Below, one piece after another: positions 51,001 through 63,000 of a DNA stretch of 64,000 nt (the first letter of the stretch is position 1; every line of letters starts with the position of its first letter). The position numbers and the translations under genes are program-made. Source of the stretch: Tubiluchus corallicola (taxonomy: Eukaryota; Priapulida; Priapulimorpha; Priapulimorphida; Tubiluchidae); contig JAQGDQ010000961.1 of NCBI GenBank assembly GCA_030141605.1, positions 1 through 64,000 of the forward strand, written 5' to 3'. Below the pieces are notes generated by a model. It did not search any database and was not told the origin of the DNA. It worked only from the letters and a program-made list of their open reading frames with translations.

Positions 51001-54000
51001 AAATAATTCAAAATCATTTCACTTAATCTTAAATCATTACCTAATCTTTAATGACTTTACATTATTAACTGTGCTGCACTAGTTACAGTTATGCCTATGT
51101 GCACCAGGTCCTTGCGACAATCGCTCTAACAAGAAAATAATTCAAAATCATTTCACTTAATCTTATTAACTGTGTTGCACTAGTTACAGTTATGCCTATG
51201 TGCACCAGGTCCTTGCGACAATCGCTCTAACAAGAAAATAATTCAAAATCATTTCACTTAATCTTATTAACTGTGTTGCACTAGTTACAGTTATGCCTAT
51301 GTGCACCAGGTCCTTGCGACAATCGCTCTAACAAGAAAATAATTCAAAATCATTTCACTTAATCTTAATTTCTGTTGCACTAGTTACAGTTATTCCTATG
51401 TGCACCAGGTCCTTGTGATGATCGCTCTAACGAGAAAATAATTGAAAATCATTTCACTTAATCTTATTAATGTCTGTTGTACTGTTTACAGCTATACGAA
51501 CCAAAAACTGCCAAGCTGCATGTAGAATATCAGATTTAAAACACTAACATCATACTAGTGATTTTAATCACCATCTTGGTTAACTGATAAAAGATACAAT
51601 AAAACTGATGGTTTTCATAATGTAACAAATTTCTCAAAGCATCTATAATTGTTCTGTTTTCTCCAATTTTTGTTATTTCATATATGAAAGTGTTTATATA
51701 TACAATGTTTCCTCACTTAATGTGGGTGTTCCGTTCCAGGCCCACCCGCGATAAGTGAATTTCCATGAAGTAGGGACGCTATACTCATTTTAGTAGTTAT
51801 ACATTATATAAGTCTTTATAGTCTCCATCAATCGAAAGTACAAAAAGATAAACCAAAGATAGTCATCACCTCTTTCGCAACTGTGAAAAATGTTGTTTAT
51901 CCTCAAACGAAATTCTTTAATAAACCACAACGTTGGTAGAAAAGAATAAATTGGTTCCCACTTCCCGGTGAACAGTGAATCACTAATTAGTTTTTTAAGT
52001 AATGCATTAGCACTGCATTAATGAATTAGTTTCTCTCAAGAAACATTGTTTATTTTAAGAATGTAATGTTTTCTCTAACAGTTTCAGTGGTATGTAAAGT
52101 TTACAGAATATCAGTGAACCTATAACGTTGTTATTTTCACAGCAATTATTAAATTGAAATTAAAAAAGATTAAATTTAACATCCTTAAACTTTACCACCT
52201 ATCCACATTTGAGATACCAATGTCAGATTTGACTTGACATGTGTCTACATTTGACTTACCAAAAACGTTTAAGATTTCTTGAAAACCATTGTTAACACAT
52301 TTTAACTACCTAAGTCTACATTTGAGTTACCAAGACACATTTGAATTACCTAAGTCTACATTTGAGTTACCAAGACACATTTGAATTACCTAAGTCTACA
52401 TTTGAGTTACCAAGACACATTTGAATTACCTAAATCTACATTTGACTTAACGTAGGTCTACATTTGACATGTAAAACCTATATTTAAAGGCTAGTTTGTT
52501 GTCAGCAAAATACAGAAAATACATTTCACTTAGGTAACGAACATGGGAAACCCTACTGATCTTAACCATTTAAAATATTTGTCATTTCACCAGGAGATCA
52601 GCCGGGCTGCGATGTGGCAATGCTACTAATGATCTACGGCGATGTTTCCGAAACCTAGTAATTAACGAGCACATTAACATTAAAATTAACATTAACCAGC
52701 ACATTAGTGACATTACAAATGCATTAACATTTCAATGGTGTCGTTTTACATCTTTTATGTAAACAAACAGGAAATAATTTTGCACGGAAGTATGTATCAC
52801 GTATATTGGAAAAGTACATGCTGTAGGTGCCGTAACACTAATTATACTTCACCTGTTAAATTACTAGTGCAGTATGGTAGACTGAACACACATGAGAACA
52901 GTTCTGTTTAGCTTAAAATTCACTTTACCTTTCTGGGAATATATATTCGAAGAAGCAGCAGTCTTGACATCAGCTGTTTGCTGACTAGTAATTAAAGGCG
53001 TGTGATGTCCTTTAATCTGTGAAACACTAGCTGGAGATACGTTCGCTTGTACCTGTGACAGAGAAATAAAACAAAGATAAATTAACTTACGTAAAAGTAA
53101 GTGTGTTGTGTAACTGATGCTTACCTTGACAGTGCAATGTGTCAGTTTGACAATCATAAATAACACAAATATAGGTTAAAAAAGCCAAGTGATCACGTGC
53201 GTGCTAGCAAAAGAAGTTAAGCAACACCGAGTGTGTTTACTGTTTGGTGAGTCGATAAGAGATAATTGAATACTCGCTCTCAACACTTGCCATGCTGATT
53301 CTGGCTATTTACCTAAGTTACCTTGTTGTGAGATGTAACTCCAACTTCTGTTAAACTATTGTCAGTAAGTAATAATGTAATCCAGTTTACAACAGACCAG
53401 TAGCATAAAAATTACCCACACAAATGAAATGGCTACTAAGACCAGATAAACCAAGAAAGAGGTACAGTGTTCCCTCACTTATCACGGGTGTTCCGTTCCA
53501 GGCCCACCCGCGATAAGTGAATTTCCGCGAAGTAGGGATGCTATACTTATTTTAGTAGTTATACATTATTTTAAGTCTTAAAATTATTTTAAACCCTCCC
53601 CACACTCTTATACATAACCCTTTCCCATTCTCTTAATAACTCTTCCCATACTGTACATGTACCTTTTAAAAAACTTTACTTAAATGTTCATTAAAATGTT
53701 TTAAACTCTTAAACCTTGATACATAATTTTGACGGAGTACCGCAAAAACTCGCAAAACAGCGAAAATACCGCAATAAACATTCTGCATTAATATTTTTGA
53801 AAACTCGCGAAACAACGAGTCCGCGATAAACGAACCGCAAAGTAGCGAGGGAACACTGTAATTCAAAAATTTCATCAAGAATCTTCGTAGTTTAAGTAAG
53901 CAAGGTAACTTGTATTTTCTTAGATCATACAATCATGTTTGGAAACAGCTAGGCGTTGTTTCTAGCAGAATCTTGTAAAATTGATTTTGCGTTTTGCCTT

Positions 54001-57000
54001 GGGTTTTTACATCTGCTTTGCTGCTGAGCAAAAACCACATTACATGTGAAAAATAGTAAATAAAAATATATGAAAAACTGTATAACATCATAAATAGTTA
54101 GGTCAGCATAGAAAAGAAAATTATTTACACAGTTTGTCACTCTGCAAACCAGAATTTAACCCTCAACAGCTGGGCCCATTTAAAAGAAAACTGGATGATT
54201 GGTTACTGTAAAAGTTAGCAATTGTTTCTTATATTTGAATAATTAGCTTAGAAAGTTAATTAACAGTAACCAAACACAGCTATTGCTTATGTCAGAAACT
54301 AACCACAGTTTGTGCAATGGTAGGCATCTTCCCTTGCGCGTCAAGCACGTTTGCGTAAGTGTTACTGCTTAAACGCATGATGTCACAAAAATGGGCTCTA
54401 CATCATAGGACGTCAAAAACTAACACTGCAGTTCATGATCATGGTACCGCCATCTATTTATCGGCCACGCGAATGTCACAAAATTTGCCAATCTTAGCCG
54501 AGGTAATCATTATTTAATCAAAGTTTTGATTTAAAAAAATCTATTGTAGTTTTCAATATTTTAGAGCATTCTTTATTCTGAACTAATGTTTACACAGTCA
54601 TCCGGTTTTCCTTTAATGTGGATGGTAGAGATAGGACTGGAACATAAATTGCCATCAAAGATGATCCATTTACATTGTAAGTTAAGCCAGCAAAGTATCT
54701 TAGACACATTTGGACATGTATACACACTACACAGTCTCTTTAATATACAAATGACAAGGAAAAGCACGACAGAAGCAATCCCCCCACAGTCACCAACCCT
54801 CTTACTGAACAGGATTGATGTAGTTTAACTACAGGCACTAAGACGACTTTACCACTCACTTAGTAGCAAACATTAAATACATACAAACACAACACTAAAC
54901 TTCATAATATCAACATGATTACCTATAATGATGTCGGTTGAGCTAGTTTAGATAAAAATAAACAAAATCAAGTTTAGAACTCAGATCTTTTTCAGAAACT
55001 TATCAACAAAAAAACTAAAAGAAGCTTACCTGATACGATGAGGCCGGTCCATTCTGCAAGGGCACTCCCCCTTCCGGATGTATTTCTTGAACTTGGAATG
55101 GTTGAGCTGCCGTGACTAATTGCTGTCCCTTTGCTCTGTACAACCGATCTCTTAAAACTGCAACCTTCTCCTTTAATTAAAAATAAAAACTTTTAGTTAC
55201 TAATAATTACTGCATTTCAAGAAAGTACTAATTAGTATCAACTAACATTATATAAGGTGACATGTTTTGTTCACGGACACTGTCAAAGCCTTACTGAACT
55301 GCGCATCAAGAAATTCATGCAAAACAGCCAAACAGGAAAAGTTGAAAAAACAGATTTTATGTAAAAAACCTGAGAACAAACGTAATAAGGTCAGAATTTG
55401 ATCCTACTGCCTATGGTATCTTCATTGCTAACTTAAGTAGTCTGCAAATGTAAAATACTGATATTGTCTAGGTTTACTTATATCAGGTGGTAGAAAAAAA
55501 ATATGCCAAACTTTTCATCATGAAATATTAAGCAAATAATAGCTGTATCACTTGGAAATTACCACACTGGCCTTACAGACAACACGGAAAATATTACGTC
55601 ATTCCCTTAAATTTGTCCAAAGTTACAGAATTTTTAAATGAACAAGTTAAAAAAATTAAATGCGGGAAAGTTTTGCGTCAGTACTGCAGCAAGTGCTGTA
55701 TGTGTCCACCAATTTCACGCATTAGTAGTAGACGAACGCATTTCCTTCAATAGCTGACACACTTTCCCACTTCTTTAAGGGGTATTTGATCCCTGTATTA
55801 AACAATGTTACGACCTGCCAACTAGCGGTCAGCTCACGAAACAACGGACTGTGCCCATAGTACGCGGGACTTTTAACGGTCCAGATTTTGTCGGATTTTT
55901 CCGATATCCGAGGTCCGGTAATTCGAGATATGAGTGTATAAAAAAGGGAGACTTGCAGTGAAAGGTGCAAAAGTCTTTGCTGCAGTCAATGTTAGAATCT
56001 GATGCAAAAACATACATTACATGTTAGAAATGGGTAACGGTTCTACTAATATTGCCAAAATAAACAGTTCCTATTCTTACCGCGGCACAGCTGCTCAAGT
56101 AGTACATGGCCGTTTCTAAGCAGCCTTGAGACGCCAAAATCTCTCCATACTGCTGAAATTTATCGACTAGACTGCCAGCGTGAATCTCCGGTGCACGACC
56201 CTTTAACACCTCCACCGCTTTCCATAGTATCATGACCTTCTCCATCAAATCCTGCAAGAAACACGCACTTATAAGTTTGTTAGTTCAAATTTACTGAGCT
56301 ATTCGCCGACAAGGTAACCAGTAACGTAACCAGTACACAATTTCATATACTGTATACTGAAATACTCACTTTGAACATACTGTTTTTTCAAGAATGACTT
56401 ATGTGAAAGAATTATTACTGTTGAATAGTAATTTTGGCACTTGCACAGCTAGTTGTTCCCAGTTACATGCATTTCGCCATTCACTAGTTAGACGGGCACC
56501 AACGCCTACATGTTAGAAATACATTGCACAAAAACAGGTGCTGTACCTTTTAGTTCAGAGTTGTTCAATTGTAACACAACGGTAAGCTTGAAATTTAAAT
56601 TTTAAATTTGCCGAGTTTTTATATATCACAATGAATTTGTACAGCAGCACTGCACTTCAATTACCACTTTCCCGTGCCATCACCACGTGCAACATCCTGG
56701 AGAAATGTTTGAGCTATTGAATATTATGTTCAATTGTGATGTCATCAATGCCATTAATTAAGTTTTAACTTATTAGTTAATTGCAAGAAATGCTTGTCAT
56801 TATTACGTGCGTTAAAACAAATACTTTTTACCGTACTTCAAAATGGTGTAGTATATGAAAAATCATCCTGTTTTCCTTTAAATACTTTTTTAATGCCTCT
56901 GTGTCTTGGACTACCAGCTTCCTGATTGGCATCTTAATCTGTAAGCTACTACTCAAATAAATGCAGCATTCTAGTAGCATAGCAACAGTCACAGCATCTT

Positions 57001-60000
57001 AAAACACGGTAGTAGGCACAAGCTTCGCATAGATCATTAACCAATTTAATTTTACTCATGTATAAAGTGTATATTGATTTCTGTGACTAATAAATAATAA
57101 AATAATAAAATAAATAAATAAATAATAAATAAAAGCAAGTGCAACAAAAATATATTCAGCTTCTCGAAACAAACTTCGCAAGATTATGAAATAAAAAGTC
57201 AGTTTTATCTGATTTCACCTGAAGAGCAAGCGGTGAATTGTTTTGATGGAGGCGTGCCCAGCAATCGGCCAGCTTATCCACGCTCCCAGAGCAGATGTAA
57301 CACAAGCAAGCATTCGTCAACATGTCTTCATCTTCTTCAGCTTCCAGCCGGGTACCAAGCATATCTAAACATATAAATGAAATGATAAGCAAGATCGCAT
57401 AAATTTAAAGCGAACACATTTTTTCCAAACAAGTGAATTCCAGTTTGCTCAGTAACTAGACCAACTGCAACTCGTAAAACAATAAATGCTTGTCAAGTCA
57501 TTGCACTTTTTCAGTTATTTTAGCACAAGGTAAAGGGACCGGCTACATTTTAAAGTGAAACAGATATTTTTAAACGTTTATTAGTGTAGCAGCTCTGCAC
57601 TTTCTTTAAAATATAAAAATTCAATATTACATTAGCAGACGTGCACTAATTAAGAAAACTGTTGTTAAAAACCTACATCTTTACACTAGCGACATAAAAA
57701 AGCTATTATTTTTATGAAAATTTATGTAAAGGAAAATTTATTTCATAAACTAAAGAAGACTAATTAGCAAATTAACTTAAAATTTTACAAAGCAAAAAAG
57801 GCTACAAGGCAAAGCAACGACATTTCAATAATCAACATTATCAAAGTGACCTATACATAGGGTTACCATACGTCCGGGTTTCCCCGGACACGTCCTCTTT
57901 TTGGGCCTCTGTCCGGGAGGGGTTTCAAAAAAATCGGCAGTTTGTCCGGGTTTGATTCAATCCGTAAGTATGTACGGACGTTGCCAACTGCAGAAGCGTA
58001 TGACAGTATGAGACAAAGAAAAGCTTGCTAATTTTCAATACAAGATGTTGCTAACATCTCAAAATGCAACCCTTGTACATATTTACTGAACAAAAGTAAG
58101 ATTTGTGCACATCATTATGGGTCATACGACTCACACTGCTGTCGATACTCGGCGTATTCTCGCTAACGACTTCAGGGAGCCATTTTGTTTGTTTTCATGT
58201 GAATTTCTTTAAATTCGTATAGTTTCGCTGTTTTGCAGTTTTGAGCAACTGGTAAAAGTTAATTAGAAAGTAGCAATGCCAAAACGACAGTGTGCGTTTA
58301 CAAATGAAATGAAAGCCAAGTACCCGTGTTTTCGCGCAGGTCGATGTTACTGGGAAGCCGAATGCTTGACACGTGGTCTTCTTTTTCAACTCAGAGAATA
58401 TGGTAACCCTACCTATACGGCAATTTAGCCTTTCTAAACAGAAACTGTAATGCCGACACATCCAAGCTTATAATACATTAAATAAACAACTTTTAAATAG
58501 AAAAAAGAATTAAGGTGCATCAGAAACAAAACACTTAACATCATTAAATATCAGATTTAGATGTCCGGTGTTTTTATTCATCATTGCACTCTGTTTCCTA
58601 AATGCAGCAACACTTTGTAACACATGAAAGCAAAAATTTAACAGTCTGCAAAACACAACTATCATGTATTTTACCACAGAGGATGCTAAAACTGTCTGGT
58701 GGGGAATATGTCAAGATCGTCGCCAAAGCTTCCTTCCAACTATCCAGTGAGCATGTAGAAATGATGTGCCGCCAGTCTTGCCTTACTATTGATGAGATCA
58801 TCTGTTAAAATAATTTAAAAGAAAACTGAGTAATGTGTTTGCTCAGTATATTAAGTGAGAATGTGTACAGTAATGATACAGCCTGATCTAAAGCTAAATA
58901 AATTAAAACCAATTTATAATACTTCAACTTTCTTTTTAATAGATACAGTAGGTGCCACTTATTAGACTCAGTGTTAATAGAATCAGTCGCCTAACTGACT
59001 CATAAATGTCTCATAACGGCCACTCCTATTCAAATGTATATATAAATTGTTGGCAAGTAACTCAAATAACTCCACAAGTTTGACTTATTTTTGTTGATGT
59101 AGTTAAATAAGAAACTTATGTGTGATCAAACTACTTTACAACTTTTATGCCACCTTAACACCACTTTTATGTAGAATATACGTAGAAACAATCAAGTTAA
59201 GTACAGTTTTGCTTGAAAGAACAGTTATATCTGTCAATAAGTAATATGCTAGCTAGCGGTTTTGCTTTGAATCTATTACCCGCTTGCCGAATGCAATTAA
59301 ACTTCTTTCCCAGAATTTATGGAAGCTAAACTTTTAATCACGCTTTGTTTTTGAAGCTCTTGCTGCTTTTCACAGAGAGTTTAATCAAGTAACTGTTACT
59401 GTTATGCCACTGATGCAAATGCAGTAATCTGCCAGTGTTCTTTGTGACTTTACAAGTAAACATCTTAGAGCAACTAGGAGCATAAAGTTAATTTTCAAAA
59501 AATTAATGGAGCATAAGCGTAAAGACATAATATTTAAAGCTCTTACAGCCTTTGCAGTGCATGTTAAACTGGTCATCATCATCCATCCAATGAATCATAT
59601 GTCCATGGACACGATTCTGTTCACCTCCCTATGCCAGGATTCCCTACTCGCTGCAATGCCCAATGTGCATTTGTCTCTGAGGATCAGTACTTAAGTGTTT
59701 AAATCTTTCTGTGCAAAATCTAAATATGTTAACATTTGTTCTCCTGCAGGTCTTCTGGCTGCTTCTATGACTTGCTGACGAGCTATCTTCAATGGATCAT
59801 TATCAGGTAGTCTAAGCATATTCCCAATCCATCTTAAACAACGTCTTTTTATTTTTTTCTTCTATTATTTTTTCATTTAGATCTTTATTTGAGATTTTCA
59901 AACTAAAATGAAGATTGATCACACGTACTTCAATACTAGTAATAACTACATGTGTCAGCTAATCGATTCACTCAGTTAATTGGGTCAAAACACTTCCAAC

Positions 60001-63000
60001 ACAAACAGTCTGTTAAGTGCCACCTATTATATCACTAAATCAAGCAAAAAACACCACTAGCAATGCAGGCAATAGCAAATTATTAATGCTGAATGAGCAG
60101 AAGTCTATGTATTTTTTTAAGCAAAATAATGATACAATAAAGTAAGAATTTTATAGGAACAATTATTCTACAATTGATACAAAGTCCACAAAGCAGTAAA
60201 ATTATTTATTTACGGTGGACTTTAGAAAGAAATTACTAACACATTAAGTAACACAAATGTATTTCCATATTTTACCTTTCCTATAGCTGTTTTGTGTGTT
60301 TTGAAGTACCTATCTTGTGTTCGGGATAAAAGTTCGGGACCACCAGCTTTAGCCAGTATGATGGCATCTGCTATGCGGTTGTCATGGAAGCACAATTCAA
60401 CTGCTGCTTCAAAATTTCCAGCTAGCAAGGCTTGGCCAATCAATCCGTCAGTGTCTGAAAGACGTAAAGACAAACATATTTAGATTTCACAACCATCATT
60501 TTGTTATGGGGTTATTGATTTCCTTTGTCAACAAGCAAATTTTTCTTGTTCCTTTACATTTAGATTCAGATTTATTATGTACAATGCCAGTGCGTAGGAG
60601 TTCCTTGTTGAAGCTGACACTAAGCTTATGACTAGGACACTGATCTAGTAATTGTTGATGGTACCAGCCGGCACAGCTGAAATGTCACCTCTAGTTAAAA
60701 AGCTTCCTGGTTTAATAAAGAGTTGGCTGTTAAAAAAATATAAAGAAAAAAGCTGACAATCTCAGTAGCTTTTGTACAGTGACTCAGTAAACTCTCTGAC
60801 TAGCTCACACTCAGTCTCGGGCCAGGCAGACTCTTGAACTGCTTTTAAGTTTGACAAGCTTGGCTCATTGGAAAAAGTTATCTCTAATCACATCTTCTAT
60901 CATTGTAATACGTTTGGAACAGTGAGGTTAAAAAAGGGAGTCACCTAAAAAAACAGACGTTGAACACTAAATCTCCAAAACAGTCTTTCTTACAAATGTA
61001 ACGTACTAGCAAACGATCATCAAAGAAAACAGTTACAAAGGGATACAATAACAATGTAATATGACAACACATCCTGTAACAACGTATGGTAGAGGAAAAA
61101 TAACCTTCTTTAACAGGAATCGCTAGGGGAGATTCCGGGCGAGAATCATCAGCACTCTGAGCTGTTGCTGCTATGGAATCGAAAGCTGCCGTGGCGTCTC
61201 CCAAGCTGTTACACGGCGTCTTTGCACCGCCACTCGCTACCACAGGGGAAGACAGATCTGTACTTTTGCTCGTACCGTCTACAAGACCCTGTAAAGCAAA
61301 AAATTTCGTTTGCTCACTACAAACACTGTTTGTGCCAGCATGATGAAACTTGCCTGTCAGTTGCTACTGATATTATACAGTGTCAAGGTAAAATCACGTC
61401 GCAGATACATGAGTTTGGACACAGTGATGCCTGGAGATACGAAATTAATTCGTTCTGGAGGGGCATTTGTATCTTAGAATTTTCGTATTATGAGACAGGA
61501 TTTACCCTATAAATGGCGCAATTTGTTACCCCAACTCCCTTCCCTCCCCGAAAACAGTCGTACAAAGTGCAACAGAGTAGCTTGATGGCGGCGGAGGAGG
61601 AGGCAGCGAACAGAGTTTTGACACGTGAGCATTCACGTGATGCTACGAAGTGCATTCTGGGAGGACCGCTGTCGGGCGGCACTTTCAATTTTCCTTTTCG
61701 TATCTTGAATATTTTTTCGTTAAATGGGATGGATATTTCTTCGAAGCCCGATTCATATTCTGAATTTTTCGTACAATAGGGTTTTCGTAAGTCGAGGTTC
61801 CACTATACAGTGTTCTCTCACTTATCGCGGGTGTTCCGTTCCAGGCCTACCCGCAATAAGTGAACTTCCGCGAAGTAGGGACCTTATACTTATTTTAGTA
61901 GTTAAACATTATTTTAAGTCTTTATTATAAACCCTCCCCACACTCTTATACATAACCCTTTCCCATTCCCTTAATAACTTTTCCCATACTGTACATGTAC
62001 CGTTTAAAAAACTTTACTTAATGTTCATAAAAATGTTTTAAACTCTTAATCCTAGATACGTAATATTAAAAATTTGACGTGTATTGGGTACAATCTCATG
62101 TCGGCAAGTAGCATCTCAAGCGGGCACAAGTACTACATTTCGTTTTTGGTGTTTATTCATCTGCCGAATAAATACACTATTTACTGTAAATGGTAATTTT
62201 TTATGATTTATAATATTCTTTTAATGTTAGAATTAATATTTTTGATACATTTTTATACATTTTGTGATTTTTTTATGCAAAATTCATCAAATCTATACAT
62301 TACTGTACAATACGTACTACGCATGCACAAAAATACTTTAGACGGAGTACCGCAAAAACCGGCGAAACAGGGAAAATATTGCGATAAATATTTTACATTA
62401 ATATTTTTGAAAACCCGCGAAACAGCGAGTCTGCGATAAACGAACCGCCATGTAGCGAGGGAACACTATATAGTGAATTAAAATTTTTGCTCAACCCTGT
62501 GTTGACACTGTGTGTTTATAATACATATATAAATGCCTTCTGCTGCTGACAACTCCTTTTTTCCATACTTGTTCATTATGACGTACGTGTTTTGTAATTA
62601 TAATTTGTTATTGCTTGTATTTGAATAATTGTGTAATTGTATAATTATTGTATACTTGTAATCTTGTTACTGTCACTCATCGTTTGCACCTGCATTGCAT
62701 TATATTATTGTGTTTTCTACGTGCGCATTGTATCGTTTACTAATATGTACTGTACCATTCGCGTATGTAATAAATAATAAATAAGAACATGGATGTATAA
62801 TGACAGTATGATAGTGAGTATAAGAAAATGTATTTTCCTATGATTATAACTCTTTAACCCGCATATCTTGTAAAAACACTTGTGCTCGGCAGATAATGCA
62901 AACTAATGTAAACCAGTGGCAACTGAAATGTTTGCACCATGCAGTTAAAGCACAAGAAAACCCTCCACTTACATCAAGCTTAAAAAATATGTTTTGAAAT

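Noticed and set aside
61165-61779. Plus-strand frames of 115 and 88 codons
   Set aside because: The first overlaps antisense to SEC31 exon b; the second lies in a decayed MITE.
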